64,000 bases of DNA from Aneurinibacillus sp. Ricciae_BoGa-3 (GTDB lineage Bacteria > Bacillota > Bacilli > Aneurinibacillales > Aneurinibacillaceae), in the NCBI RefSeq assembly GCF_028421645.1, contig NZ_CP116887.1, forward strand, positions 3,350,001-3,414,000. The letters are read 5' to 3'. Both the position numbers and the translations under genes were made by a program. Below the pieces are notes generated by a model that saw only the letters and a list, made by a program, of their open reading frames with translations, made no database searches and had not been told where the DNA came from. Positions 1 through 9,988 of the stretch are shown in pieces. The first letter of the stretch is position 1. Every line of letters begins with the position of its first letter.

Positions 1-188
1 TTGAAGCCTGTGATAGAGACAGATTTAAACGGAATGTGCGATTTAGGGACTAAGTTGGACTCCAGCCCTGCCTGCGTGCCAATATAAAGCACCTTTGAAT
101 TCGGTTCCCGACGCTTGACTTCGTTTATGAGGGCCAGCGCAGGATAAATATGCCCGCCGGTGCCACCCCCGCTTATTACGATTTTCAT
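1..188 (-). CDS. murG: MurG N-terminus (partial)
   Basis: This is the first 62 codons of the UDP-N-acetylglucosamine transferase that makes lipid II from lipid I at the inner face of the membrane. The ATG lies at 188-186 on the minus strand, and the protein begins [19 protein letters not shown], where GGTGGH is the glycine-rich N-terminal loop of the MurG family. The rest lies beyond the window edge. It follows ftsW/spoVE in the same direction, the usual dcw order. The ribosome binding site is weak (a GAGTGG-like stretch), and a hairpin with a short T run separates it from the gene upstream, so its expression may partly be independent. Confidence 0.93.
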   Translation of the reverse strand, partial: MKIVISGGGTGGHIYPALALINEVKRREPNSKVLYIGTQAGLESNLVPKSHIPFKSVSITGF

Positions 189-273
189 TCTAGACACCCA
201 CTCTACTCATAGCTTTTTAAGGCTTCCCACCTGCACGAACCCAAGGAGTGTCTTGCGTGTTCTAACTGTAAAA

Positions 274-301
274 TTCCCGCTATGCACGTGAATAGCGGGA
301 A
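274..301 (-). terminator. hairpin at the ftsW stop, possible attenuator before murG
   Basis: On the minus strand TTCCCGCTAT pairs with ATAGCGGGAA (10 bp, 8-nt loop) and is followed by TTTTA. The ftsW stop codon lies inside the left arm. The T run is short, so partial termination or mRNA-end stabilisation between ftsW and murG is more likely than full termination. Confidence 0.5.
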
Positions 302-1380
302 ATGTTAAGCAGCACGCCAATGCCGGTGAGCATTAAAGTAAGCGATGACCCTCCATAGCTTAAAAATGGAAGCGTAATGCCGGTTACGGGAAACATCCCG
401 GTTACAACGCCGACATTAATGATAACTTGTATGGCTACCATTCCGACGATGCCGGCTGCCAGTAGGCTGCCAAATAAATCCTGAGCCATGGCTGCCACAC
501 GCATCCCCCGCCACAGCAGAAGCAGGAATAGGAGGAGTACGGTTGCGGCTCCAATGAGACCTAACTCTTCAGCTAGTATGGAGAAAATAAAATCGTTATA
601 AGGTTCGGGAAGATACAGGAATTTCTGGCGGCTCATGCCTATGCCCAGCCCCATGATCCCTCCTGGCCCTATCGCATAGAGCGATTGAATGATCTGGTAA
701 CCCGTTCCCTGCGGATCTTGCCAGGGATCGATAAAAGCTGTTATTCGCTTCATGCGATAAGGTGCGGCCAGAATCAATCCGGCAAAACCCAGTACACCAA
801 GCGATGCCAATCCTAATAGGTGGCCATTTCTTGCACCCGCAATAAAAATCATAAGGACCGATGTTCCAAGCAGCACGGTTCCGGTTCCCAAATCCGGCTG
901 CAGCATAATCATGCCAAAGGCCAGGCATACTACGCCAAGTGTCGGCACCAGTCCCTTGCGAAAACTGACAATGAGTTTCTGATTATCAGAGAGCCATTTA
1001 GCGAGAAAGGCCGCCATCGCGAGCTTTGTGAATTCAGCCGGCTGAATGCCGAATGCCCCCACACCAAGCCAGCTTTTTGCACCATTTACCTCGCGGCCTA
1101 TCAGCAAAACAACAGCCAGTAAAACAAAACAAATGATGAGTCCGGTTTTTGCCCATTTCTTCCAAACCCAATAATCTACATTCATTGTAACAAACATAGC
1201 AATAACCCCAAGGCCGGCAAAAAGAAGCTGCCTTTTAGTAAAAAAGAACGGGTCGCCCATTTTAGCTGCAACAACAGCGCTTGAACTGTAAACCATAACA
1301 ACGCCCACGGCGAGCAGGACAAGCGTGACCACAATAATGATAAAATCAGGGGCAGAACGGGCCTTAGCCAAACGAAACAC
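280..1380 (-). CDS. ftsW: SEDS peptidoglycan polymerase FtsW/SpoVE
   Basis: A 366-residue polytopic membrane protein of the SEDS family (FtsW/RodA/SpoVE), which polymerises glycan strands from lipid II together with a class B PBP. About ten hydrophobic segments are visible, and the C-terminal part has the conserved stretches QIIQSLYAIGPGG and FPVTGITLPFLSYGGSS typical of the family. It sits between murD and murG, which is the place of spoVE in Bacillus subtilis and of ftsW in other Firmicutes. From sequence alone I cannot say whether it serves vegetative division, spore cortex synthesis or both; the neighbouring PBP genes pbpB and spoVD would be natural partners. Confidence 0.93.
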   Translation of the reverse strand: MFRLAKARSAPDFIIIVVTLVLLAVGVVMVYSSSAVVAAKMGDPFFFTKRQLLFAGLGVIAMFVTMNVDYWVWKKWAKTGLIICFVLLAVVLLIGREVNGAKSWLGVGAFGIQPAEFTKLAMAAFLAKWLSDNQKLIVSFRKGLVPTLGVVCLAFGMIMLQPDLGTGTVLLGTSVLMIFIAGARNGHLLGLASLGVLGFAGLILAAPYRMKRITAFIDPWQDPQGTGYQIIQSLYAIGPGGIMGLGIGMSRQKFLYLPEPYNDFIFSILAEELGLIGAATVLLLFLLLLWRGMRVAAMAQDLFGSLLAAGIVGMVAIQVIINVGVVTGMFPVTGITLPFLSYGGSSLTLMLTGIGVLLNISRYSRA

Positions 1381-1444
1381 CTCAACATAGCAGGATTAGC
1401 CGGGCCCGTCTTCACCTAACTGCCTGACACTGGGAGGAAACAGG

Positions 1445-2863
1445 CTACCGGCTTGTTTTAAGCTTATGCACGGATTCCTTAAAAATGCTTCCCCGCTCTT
1501 CAAACGATTTGTACATGTCCCAGCTGGCACAAGCAGGAGAGAGAAGTACAACATCGCCAGGATGAGCGATCAGGTGGGCACTCGCAACCGCGTCCCTAAC
1601 ATTATCGACGCGCTTAATGATCTTAATCCCTGCCTCGGTGCCTCTCTTAGCCAATATTTCAGCTGTCTGTCCGTAAACAACCAACCCGCTTGCATGTTCC
1701 TTTAGCAACGGAACCAACTCTTTAAAATCAATTCCCCTGTCAAGGCCTCCCGCAATTAGTACAATCGGCTCCTTGAACGCACGCAGCGCCGGAATAGCGG
1801 CAGCGGGATTGGTTGCTTTGGAGTCATTGTAGTATTTCACACCGTTAATTTCGGCTACAAATTCGATGCGGTGCTCGACGCCCGCAAACGAGCGCAGAAC
1901 ATGGGCTATAGCCTGGGCACTGGCCCCTGCAGCCCTGGCGATGCTTACCGCTGCAAGTACATTTTCCAGGTTGTGGCCTCCGGGCAGAGCAATTTCCTCT
2001 ACTCTTATAATACGCTCAACCTCTGGGGAATCTGCTAATTTATCTTGAAGCGGCCCCGCAGCCGGTTTCTTAAACACAACAAAACCGTCCTTTACAAAGC
2101 TGCCCTGTGCAATTTCCTCTTTTACACTAAACCAGAGGATCGCTGCTTTCGTATAGGCTGCGGCAGAACATGTGCCTTCGTTATCATAATTTAGGACCGC
2201 TATATCTTCCTCACGCTGGTTTACAAGTAAATTGAACTTGCTATGTATGTAATCCTCTTTCGTCTTATGATAATCCAGATGCGCATCGTACACATTCAGA
2301 ATGCAGGCAATCTGTGGCCGGAAGTCCCTGGTGCCCTTCAACTGAAAACTACTCAACTCCGCTACGAGGATTTGATCCGATGTAACGGTCACCGCCTGTT
2401 CACTCAGTACCGTGCCAATATTGCCGGCAACTACCGGTGAGAGAGTGGCTTCTCGCAAAATTTCGCCAACGAGCGTCGTTGTAGTGGTCTTCCCGTTTGA
2501 ACCGGTAATCCCAATAATCGGCGCATCAGACAGCAGATAAGCAATTTCGACCTCTGTAATAACCGGTATTTTTAACGCTAGGGCAGCACGGACAGGAGCC
2601 ACCGTATAAGGAATACCCGGATTTTTGATTACCAAGTCAACCGATTCATCGAGTAAATCATCAGGGTGATAACCGCATATAACCGGTATTCCAAGACGTT
2701 CTAATTCTTCAACCCCCGCGGCTTCTTCACGCGGTTTCTTGTCGTTAACCGTTACAGTAGCGCCGAATTGTTTCATAAGTTTTGCAACTGCCACACCGCT
2801 CTTCGCTAGGCCCAGCACTACGATCTTTTTCCCGGCAAACTGTTTGCCTTTTTCTTTTGACAT
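1445..2863 (-). CDS. murD: UDP-N-acetylmuramoyl-L-alanine--D-glutamate ligase
   Basis: A cytoplasmic ATP-dependent ligase of 472 residues that adds D-glutamate to UDP-MurNAc-L-Ala in peptidoglycan precursor synthesis. The N-terminal Rossmann-like part (KIVVLGLAKSGVAVAKLM) binds the UDP moiety, the central domain has the ATP loop GSNGKTTTT near residue 120, and the C-terminal Mur ligase domain contains YNDSKATNP and SPACASWDMY. Length is normal for the family. Its ATG overlaps the mraY stop (TAATG arrangement), so translation of the two is coupled. Confidence 0.97.
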   Translation of the reverse strand: MSKEKGKQFAGKKIVVLGLAKSGVAVAKLMKQFGATVTVNDKKPREEAAGVEELERLGIPVICGYHPDDLLDESVDLVIKNPGIPYTVAPVRAALALKIPVITEVEIAYLLSDAPIIGITGSNGKTTTTTLVGEILREATLSPVVAGNIGTVLSEQAVTVTSDQILVAELSSFQLKGTRDFRPQIACILNVYDAHLDYHKTKEDYIHSKFNLLVNQREEDIAVLNYDNEGTCSAAAYTKAAILWFSVKEEIAQGSFVKDGFVVFKKPAAGPLQDKLADSPEVERIIRVEEIALPGGHNLENVLAAVSIARAAGASAQAIAHVLRSFAGVEHRIEFVAEINGVKYYNDSKATNPAAAIPALRAFKEPIVLIAGGLDRGIDFKELVPLLKEHASGLVVYGQTAEILAKRGTEAGIKIIKRVDNVRDAVASAHLIAHPGDVVLLSPACASWDMYKSFEERGSIFKESVHKLKTSR

Positions 2864-3825
2864 TACCTTAACACCTCAATATAAACACCCAGGCCCGCAC
2901 AGACTAAACCGGCCAGCCAGAAGGTGACCACAACGCGCCACTCCGACCATCCGCCAAGCTCAAAGTGATGGTGGATCGGACTCATGCGAAACACCCGTTT
3001 TTTTCGTGTTTTAAATGATATAACTTGTATGATCACCGACAGCGTCTCGACAACAAACACACCGCCGATTAGAATGAGCAGTATTTCTGTTTTCGTCAAA
3101 ATAGCAATGCCTGCAAGCGCTCCGCCCAGGGCGAGCGATCCGGTATCGCCCATAAAAACCCGCGCAGGGTGCGCGTTAAATACAAGAAACCCAAGTACAG
3201 CTCCTACTATCGCGGCAGAGAAAATCGCCACATTCATCTGGCTGCCCATCCAGGCGATTACGGCATAGGCGCTAAAAGCGATCGCGCTGGTGCCCGCCAG
3301 CAGGCCATCCAGACCGTCTGTGAGATTGACGGCATTCGATGAACCCAGCGTAATAATGATCACCAGCGGAAGGTAAAACCAGCCAAGATCAAAACCAATT
3401 TTCGTGCCGGGAATGCTTAAGGATGTATCGAAGCCATTAACGGTATAAACATAATAAAATATCCCACCGATAAGAAGCTGGCCAAACAATTTTTGCCGCG
3501 CAGTAAGGCCAAGATTGTGTTTGCGGGCGATTTTAATAAAGTCATCGAGAAATCCAATTAGTCCAAACCCAAGCGTTAAAAACAACAGCAGGAAAACTTC
3601 AACTGAGTGATTGGCGAATTTCCATACGGTAAAGGTCAGTGCGAGCAGGATAACAATTCCGCCCATCGTGGGTGTTCCTGCCTTTTTTTGATGACCTTTT
3701 GGCCCTTCTTCGCGTATTGCCTGACCAAATTTTAAACGTCTGAGTATTGGAATGAAAAGCGGTGCAAGCACAACAGCAATCAGAAAAGCCGCGGCAATGG
3801 AAAAAAATAAAACCCTTACTAACAA
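2863..3825 (-). CDS. mraY: Phospho-MurNAc-pentapeptide transferase
   Basis: An integral membrane enzyme of 320 residues that transfers phospho-MurNAc-pentapeptide to undecaprenyl phosphate, giving lipid I. Around ten transmembrane segments alternate with the conserved cytoplasmic loops: [25 protein letters not shown] (catalytic Asp region), [12 protein letters not shown] and the histidine-rich MSPIHHHFE. The start is a TTG, with GGAGG eight bases upstream (on the minus strand); no better ATG is near. It sits between murE and murD as in most Firmicutes. Confidence 0.97.
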   Translation of the reverse strand: MLVRVLFFSIAAAFLIAVVLAPLFIPILRRLKFGQAIREEGPKGHQKKAGTPTMGGIVILLALTFTVWKFANHSVEVFLLLFLTLGFGLIGFLDDFIKIARKHNLGLTARQKLFGQLLIGGIFYYVYTVNGFDTSLSIPGTKIGFDLGWFYLPLVIIITLGSSNAVNLTDGLDGLLAGTSAIAFSAYAVIAWMGSQMNVAIFSAAIVGAVLGFLVFNAHPARVFMGDTGSLALGGALAGIAILTKTEILLILIGGVFVVETLSVIIQVISFKTRKKRVFRMSPIHHHFELGGWSEWRVVVTFWLAGLVCAGLGVYIEVLR

Positions 3826-3850
3826 ACCCCCTGCCTCCTTTCCAATTTCT

Positions 3851-5326
3851 CTACTGTTTTCTTTCTTTTATGGCTAACACGGCCTCTTCTTTGTCATCAA
3901 AATGAAGCACGCGATCTTTTACAATTTGGTATGTTTCATGCCCTTTTCCTGCAATGACAATGACATCCCCCGTTTTAGCCCGATTAATCGCATAACGAAT
4001 AGCTTCCCGGCGGTCGGAAATAGTGGTGTACCGCTCCTGCGGGGTATCCTGCAGACCGGCAATCATATCATCCAGTATCGCATCAGGGTCCTCTGAGCGC
4101 GGGTTATCTGACGTAAGTATCGCGGTATCCGCATAACCGACCGCAATGCGGGCCATCAGCGGCCGCTTCGTTCGGTCACGGTCTCCTCCACAGCCAACAA
4201 TACAGTATACGTCCTCTTCCGCAAATTCACGCACAGTTTTTAAAACATTCTCCAAGCTGTCCGGCGTATGTGCGTAATCAACTATAACGGTAAAGTCCTG
4301 ACCGGCGTCAACTCGCTCAAACCGTCCACGCACACCTTCCACTGCTTCCAGGCTCTGCTTAATCTGCTTTAGTGGAATGCCTTCCGCCAAGCAAGCGGCA
4401 GTGGCGGCCAGCACGTTGTACACGTTAAAGTTGCCTATCATCTGAAGAGAGAATTCCGCGCTGCCTGCAAACGTATCAACCGAAACCTTTGTCCCGTTCG
4501 GGGTAATCCGTATGTTTGTTCCTCTTACGTTTGCTTCAGCATCAATACCGTATGTAATCACCTGGGCGGGCGTAATTCTGGCATACGTCTCACTCGCCGG
4601 ATCATCTGCATTCAATATAGCAACTTTCATGCGGTCATTGTCATATTCATTTCCAAGTTGCGAAAACAATAGCCCCTTTGCGTCCCTGTATTTTTCCATT
4701 GTGCCATGATAATCAAGGTGATCCTGCGTCAGGTTAGTAAAAACAGCGGTTTTAAAACGAATTCCACGCACCCGGCCCATATCCAGTGCATGCGAGGACA
4801 CTTCTATGGCGGCGTATTCCGCTCCCTTGCTCAGCATCCACGCAAAAGACTGCTGCAGATCGGCCGCCTCCGGGGTCGTGTTTTTTACTTCCTTCACTTC
4901 GTCACCGATACGCATTTCAATCGTCCCTATAATACCTGTAGGGTGGCCTGCATCTTCCAGTACTTTCTGGATCAGATGGGTGGTGGTTGTCTTTCCATTC
5001 GTCCCGGTTACCCCGATCACTTTCATGTTTCGGGTCGGCTGTCCGTAGAAACGGTCAGCAAGAATAGCCATCGCTCGCTTTATATCCGGAACGTAAACAA
5101 CCGGCACGTCAACCTCGATTGCCCGCTGGGCCAGTACAGCCACAGCGCCAGCCGCAACAGCCTTCGCCGCAAAATCGTGACCGTCAACGGTAAAACCCGG
5201 CAAACAAATAAACAAATTGCCGGGTTGGATTTTGCGAGAGTCTATTTGTAATCCGGTGATCTCTACATTGGCATTTCCGGTACAGCGGGAAATCATCAAA
5301 GGTGCCAGCAACGATTCTAGCTGCAT
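3851..5326 (-). CDS. murE: UDP-MurNAc-tripeptide synthetase, meso-DAP type
   Basis: A cytoplasmic ligase of 491 residues that adds the third amino acid of the stem peptide. The ATP loop [14 protein letters not shown] lies near residue 110, and the C-terminal domain contains DNPRSEDP, the motif associated with meso-diaminopimelate recognition as opposed to lysine. The sequence therefore predicts a meso-DAP cell wall, as usual for rod-shaped sporeformers. It lies 24 bp upstream of mraY in the dcw order. Confidence 0.96.
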   Translation of the reverse strand: MQLESLLAPLMISRCTGNANVEITGLQIDSRKIQPGNLFICLPGFTVDGHDFAAKAVAAGAVAVLAQRAIEVDVPVVYVPDIKRAMAILADRFYGQPTRNMKVIGVTGTNGKTTTTHLIQKVLEDAGHPTGIIGTIEMRIGDEVKEVKNTTPEAADLQQSFAWMLSKGAEYAAIEVSSHALDMGRVRGIRFKTAVFTNLTQDHLDYHGTMEKYRDAKGLLFSQLGNEYDNDRMKVAILNADDPASETYARITPAQVITYGIDAEANVRGTNIRITPNGTKVSVDTFAGSAEFSLQMIGNFNVYNVLAATAACLAEGIPLKQIKQSLEAVEGVRGRFERVDAGQDFTVIVDYAHTPDSLENVLKTVREFAEEDVYCIVGCGGDRDRTKRPLMARIAVGYADTAILTSDNPRSEDPDAILDDMIAGLQDTPQERYTTISDRREAIRYAINRAKTGDVIVIAGKGHETYQIVKDRVLHFDDKEEAVLAIKERKQ

Positions 5327-5419
5327 TTGTTCTTCCCTTCTTTCCCTGTGCGGCTCTTACAAAAAACCGCCTTTTAGTTAATATAATAAACACCCGCATC
5401 TATTTTAATGCTCTTTGCT

Positions 5420-7333
5420 TTATTTGTCACTTAGGTAAACGCGGATCTTTGTTCCTTCATCCACCCTGGTACCAGGTTGGGGAGATTGGTATAAGACCTT
5501 CGCACCCTTTCCTGCGTAATCAAGCGGAAAATCGTACTGGTTGTTGACCAATTCGTTCCTCTTCAAGCCGATCAGATTAGGGACCTGGAGAATCTTTTTG
5601 TCAGGATACTGGTATCTTTTTTCCATCTGTGATTTGCGATAAGGCACCTTCATATAGGGAAGCACGGACTCCAGTATGTTGCGGACGATCGGGGCCGCAA
5701 CAACACCACCGAATTGAATGCCTTTAGGGTTGTTAATAGCCGTGTATACGATAATCTGCGGATCATCCATCGGAGCAATGCCGATAAAAGAAACGATATG
5801 CTTGCTTTTAGAGTATACACCGTTCTCAACCACCTGGGCTGTACCGGTTTTGCCGCCTACCCTGTATCCGTCTATGTAGGCGGGCCGCCCTGTTCCATTT
5901 GCAACCACACTCTCCAGGGTGCGTCTCACCTCAGCGGATGTTGCGGGAGAAATCACCCGGCGTACAAGCTGTGGCTGATTCACTGATAGTGTCTTTCCAG
6001 TCTCCGGGTCACTCCATGATTTAGCCAGATAAGGTTTCATCAGATTTCCGCCATTTACAGCAGCCGCAACAGCCTCCACCTGCTGGATCGGTGTTACGGA
6101 AACCCCCTGGCCGAACGAGGTTGTTGCCAATTCTACCGGACCAACCCGCTTTAGCGGAAACAGCACGCCGTTCTCCTCGCCCATCAAGTCTATGCCCGTT
6201 TTCTTGCCGAATCCAAACTGATTGATATAATGGAAAAGCCTATCTTTGCCAACCCGCTGCCCCATTAATACAAAGCCAGGGTTGCATGAGTTCTCAACCC
6301 CCTGAAGGAACGTCTCGTGCCCATGCCCGCCCCGTTTCCAGCAGCGAAGTGTTGCACCCGCTACCTTAATGAAGCCTGGATCATCAAATGTATCTTTATC
6401 CAGGTTTACTTTCTTATCCTCAAGCGCCGCAGCCAGCGTAATAATTTTAAACGTTGAACCTGGCTCATAGGTTTTCCAGATAGGCAGGTTTCGGTTAATG
6501 GTCTCTATTGGATATTCTTTATAGCGCTCGGGATCGTAATCAGGCCGGCTGGCCATCCCAAGCACTTCCCCCGTTTTTGGCGATACAGCCACCACAAGCG
6601 CGTCTTCGGGCTGGTATACCGTCATAGCCTGGTCAAGCTCCCTTTCAATCACCGCCTGGATATTAGCATCAATCGTCAAGTGAAGATCGAGGCCATCTGT
6701 AGGCGGGGTAAACTCTTCACTTAAACCCGGCATCATCTCACCCTTGGCATTCGTGTAATAAGAAATGCTGCCTGGCTTGCCTTTGAGCTTCTGGTCATAC
6801 ACCCGCTCAACCCCGGTTAAACCCTGGTTGTCGATTCCTGTGAAACCGAGTATGTGAGAGGCAAACGCACCACGGGGATAGTAGCGCTGCGAATCTTCGA
6901 TCAGTTCAATGCCGGGCAGATTTAGCGCAAGGATCTGGTTCGCCTGCTCCTGCGAGATTTTCCGGCCCCCCGGTACAAATACCTTGCTTTGTCGGACTTT
7001 AATTTTGTTAAAGATGGTTTGCTCGCTTTCTTTTAAAATCGGCGCCAGCTTCTGGGCAACTCCTTTAGGGTCCTTAATTTGTACCGGGAGTGCCATGACA
7101 GTTGGCACGCTTATATTGTAGGCGAGCAGCTCACCATTTCTGTCGTAAATCCGGCCGCGTTTTGCTCCGAAAGGGAGATCCCGGCTCCACAAATTTTGCG
7201 CGTTTTTGCTTAGCCAGTTTCCCCTCCACACCTGTACATACACCAGCCGCGCTATAAGAAGGGAAAACAAAACTGCCCCGATTAGTAAAGCGATAAAGAT
7301 ACGGCGTCTGACTGTGACTCCTGAAACGCGCAC
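5420..7333 (-). CDS. spoVD: Sporulation-type class B penicillin-binding protein SpoVD
   Basis: A 637-residue class B transpeptidase with an N-terminal membrane anchor (residues about 12-32), a PBP dimerisation domain, a transpeptidase domain and one C-terminal PASTA domain (about 575-637). The active-site motifs are visible: STFK in PGSTFKIITLAA, SCN in NSCNPGFVLMG, and KTG in GGKTGTAQ. In B. subtilis the equivalent gene, placed between pbpB and murE, is SpoVD, needed for spore cortex synthesis with SpoVE. The start is a GTG preceded by AAGGGGGAG at good spacing. The single PASTA domain and the gene order favour SpoVD over a vegetative PBP. Confidence 0.9.
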   Translation of the reverse strand: MRVSGVTVRRRIFIALLIGAVLFSLLIARLVYVQVWRGNWLSKNAQNLWSRDLPFGAKRGRIYDRNGELLAYNISVPTVMALPVQIKDPKGVAQKLAPILKESEQTIFNKIKVRQSKVFVPGGRKISQEQANQILALNLPGIELIEDSQRYYPRGAFASHILGFTGIDNQGLTGVERVYDQKLKGKPGSISYYTNAKGEMMPGLSEEFTPPTDGLDLHLTIDANIQAVIERELDQAMTVYQPEDALVVAVSPKTGEVLGMASRPDYDPERYKEYPIETINRNLPIWKTYEPGSTFKIITLAAALEDKKVNLDKDTFDDPGFIKVAGATLRCWKRGGHGHETFLQGVENSCNPGFVLMGQRVGKDRLFHYINQFGFGKKTGIDLMGEENGVLFPLKRVGPVELATTSFGQGVSVTPIQQVEAVAAAVNGGNLMKPYLAKSWSDPETGKTLSVNQPQLVRRVISPATSAEVRRTLESVVANGTGRPAYIDGYRVGGKTGTAQVVENGVYSKSKHIVSFIGIAPMDDPQIIVYTAINNPKGIQFGGVVAAPIVRNILESVLPYMKVPYRKSQMEKRYQYPDKKILQVPNLIGLKRNELVNNQYDFPLDYAGKGAKVLYQSPQPGTRVDEGTKIRVYLSDK

Positions 7334-7405
7334 GCTTCTTCTCCCCCTTGGACAATAGTTTTCTCACTCTACACTATTCGTCCAGCAAAGGAGATAGAAC
7401 AAGCT

Positions 7406-9583
7406 TTATCCCGCAGGATTCTGAGAAGCCGGCGGCGGAATTTCAGACTTAGGGGCCATCTCAACATTGAGGGTATCGCCCTTCTTAATGGTTATGCCCA
7501 CCGGCAGGCTTTGCGCAGTTACAAATCCTTCCCCCTGGATACCGGATACCTTAATCTGGAGCAACGCGCAAATTTCCATTACATCCCGCAAAGTTTTCCC
7601 GGTAAGATCAGGCATTTTCAAATCTTTCTTAGCGGTTAGCAGGTAGACGTCAGTACCCTTAGAAAGGACTTCGTCCTCTTTCGGATACTGGCCCAGAACC
7701 GTTCCTCCGCTTCCGAGAGTTTGGGCATGAAGGCCAAGTGCAGCCAGCTGTTTCGTTATTTTGGCCGATTGCTCGCCAACGGTTTGTGGCATGGTAACCT
7801 GATCTGTTTTCACCGTGACCGTTTTATTGGAGACGCTATTGTCAGGTGCCAGCTTTAAATACTGCAAACTGTGCTGCATCACGTATTTAAAAATTGGTGC
7901 AACAATTTGCGCGCCTGCTGCCTCGCCGATTTCCGCGTTATCGACTACGACATATACCAGCAATTTCGGGCTTTTTTTCGGGGCGAAACCGATAAATGAG
8001 TTAATGTAGCGGCCCGGCACATATTGCCCGTTGCTACCGATAAATTGAGCAGTGCCTGTTTTTCCGGCTACATCATAGCCAGGTATCGCTTCCAACTGGC
8101 CTGTCCCATTTTTCTCATTTACGACCGCACCCAGCAGGTCTCTTACCTGTTTTGATGTATTCTCAGAAATAACCCGGCGAATGACCTTTGGCTGCTTCAC
8201 AGAAACAGGCTTATTCGTTTTCGGATCATCCAACTCTTTAACCAGGTACGGCTGCATTAGATTACCGCCATTTGCTACAGCGCCAACTGCCGCAACCTGC
8301 TGAATAGCTGTAACGCCAACACCCTGGCCGAAAGCCATCGCAGCCACATCCCGCGGGTAGGCCTTCTCAAAGTTCAAAATTCCCCGTGCTTCACCGGGAA
8401 GTTCAATACCCGTCTGCTGGCCAAATCCAAATTTTTGGATATACGAAAACAGTTTATCTTTTCCAAGATGGTCGTAGCCAAGCATAACAAAGGCAACATT
8501 ACTCGATCGCTTGACGCCTTCCTTAAACGTAATTCTACCCCAGCCCACTCCGCCATTATGATCTTGAATAGGCTGGATATTTGGATTTTTAAACCGATAT
8601 AGACCTGACATATAGGTGTCGTTTTGATTAAAAACACCTTCTTCGATGGCAGCGGACAGCGTCACAATTTTAAAGGTTGAACCCGGTTCAAAATTTGAGG
8701 ATACCGCGTCATTTGCGAATCCGTTTTGGCTGTTCCAGTATGTGTTCGGGTTAAAAGCCGGCCTGTTGCCCATCGCGAGCACTTCACCTGTATTTGGATT
8801 GGTAACAATGCATGTTAGCCCTTTTACCTTGTAATGAGCCATGGCATCATCAAGTGCATCCTCTACGTATGTTTGAATCTGCCGGTCGATCGTCAGCGAT
8901 ACGTTGCTTCCATCTATCGCTGGTTTATAGGATTGAACCCCATCAGGCAGCTGGTTGCCCCGGCTGTCCATTTTGAAGGTAAAGCTACCTTTTTGCCCTT
9001 TCAACGCTTTGTCTTCAGAATATTCCACACCCATCTGTGCTTGTCCATCAAGGTTCGTAAACCCAACTACCTGGGAGGCCAGCGCCCCAAACGGGTAATA
9101 CCGTTTCGTGTCCGGATAAACACCCACTCCTGGCAGCTTTAGAGCAGTTATTTTATCCGCGATATCCTTGGATATCTTCCATCCGGCAGGGCGGAGCTCA
9201 ATTTGCCTGCTGTTCTTATTCGTCAGCTTGGGCAGAAGGGAATCCGGCGTCACCCCCAGAATTGGGGCCAGCTTCTCAACAGTCATCTGCGGATCCTTTA
9301 CATAGTCGCTGCTGTTTAAGTTATCATTCGATAACGGTTTAAGCTGGGCTGTAACCGTATAAGCTTTCGATGTGTAAGCAAGTATCTGACCGTTTCGGTC
9401 GAGAATTTCACCCCGCTTTGGGTTGATCGCGTCGCTTCTTTCCCATGTCACCCTTGCCTTAGCCATTAGATTGCTTCTATCAACTGCCTGAACCCAATAG
9501 GAACGCAAAATAAGCAAAAAAAAGAGAGCAGTAAAAATCGCTCCCAATCCTAAAGTACGGTACGCAATTCTCTTTTTTACCAT
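7406..9583 (-). CDS. pbpB: Class B penicillin-binding protein PBP2B (FtsI type)
   Basis: A 725-residue division transpeptidase with one N-terminal transmembrane segment, a dimerisation domain, a transpeptidase domain (STFK in PGSTFKIVTLSAA near residue 300, SSN in RSSNVAFVMLG, KTGTAQ) and two C-terminal PASTA domains (roughly 590-710). It crosslinks septal peptidoglycan with the SEDS polymerase. It is paralogous to the next gene, spoVD, and longer by one PASTA domain. It is 12 bp downstream of ftsL. Confidence 0.94.
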   Translation of the reverse strand: MVKKRIAYRTLGLGAIFTALFFLLILRSYWVQAVDRSNLMAKARVTWERSDAINPKRGEILDRNGQILAYTSKAYTVTAQLKPLSNDNLNSSDYVKDPQMTVEKLAPILGVTPDSLLPKLTNKNSRQIELRPAGWKISKDIADKITALKLPGVGVYPDTKRYYPFGALASQVVGFTNLDGQAQMGVEYSEDKALKGQKGSFTFKMDSRGNQLPDGVQSYKPAIDGSNVSLTIDRQIQTYVEDALDDAMAHYKVKGLTCIVTNPNTGEVLAMGNRPAFNPNTYWNSQNGFANDAVSSNFEPGSTFKIVTLSAAIEEGVFNQNDTYMSGLYRFKNPNIQPIQDHNGGVGWGRITFKEGVKRSSNVAFVMLGYDHLGKDKLFSYIQKFGFGQQTGIELPGEARGILNFEKAYPRDVAAMAFGQGVGVTAIQQVAAVGAVANGGNLMQPYLVKELDDPKTNKPVSVKQPKVIRRVISENTSKQVRDLLGAVVNEKNGTGQLEAIPGYDVAGKTGTAQFIGSNGQYVPGRYINSFIGFAPKKSPKLLVYVVVDNAEIGEAAGAQIVAPIFKYVMQHSLQYLKLAPDNSVSNKTVTVKTDQVTMPQTVGEQSAKITKQLAALGLHAQTLGSGGTVLGQYPKEDEVLSKGTDVYLLTAKKDLKMPDLTGKTLRDVMEICALLQIKVSGIQGEGFVTAQSLPVGITIKKGDTLNVEMAPKSEIPPPASQNPAG

Positions 9584-9595
9584 TTCGTTATCCCC

Positions 9596-9970
9596 CTAAT
9601 TCGAGGCATTGTTTTTTACGATGCGGACAGTGGCTTCATTTTTGGTAAGGCCCATTTTTTCTGCAATCTGGCGGATGCGTTCCGGTTTGCTAAGCACATC
9701 TACCTGAACCTTTAAATCCGCGGTTTCATCGCCAATTTGCTTGATTTGATTCTGAACCCGGATTACCTGATAATTATAGTCTGAGATTTGTGCATAACGT
9801 GCGATGATAAATGAGCACATCGCGACTAATAACAAAATGGCTCCAAAATAAATCAGTTTCTCTGTTCCGCTGATCCCCTGTCGGATAATGACTCTCTTCT
9901 GCGTAACTACCTTTTGTTTTGGCTTTCTTTCGATGTTTGTTGCAAGATTCCCCTGGTTATAACGCCTCAA
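9596..9970 (-). CDS. ftsL: Cell division protein FtsL
   Basis: A small bitopic membrane protein of 124 residues. It has a basic cytoplasmic N-terminus, one transmembrane helix (about residues 40-60) and an extracytoplasmic coiled-coil region containing the heptad-rich VQNQIKQIGDETADLKVQV. FtsL of this family stabilises the divisome with DivIC and PBP2B. Sequence conservation is low, so position between rsmH and pbpB and the topology carry the call. The start is TTG with GGAGG upstream. Confidence 0.88.
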   Translation of the reverse strand: MRRYNQGNLATNIERKPKQKVVTQKRVIIRQGISGTEKLIYFGAILLLVAMCSFIIARYAQISDYNYQVIRVQNQIKQIGDETADLKVQVDVLSKPERIRQIAEKMGLTKNEATVRIVKNNASN

Positions 9971-9988
9971 CGGTACCCCTCCTGCCCG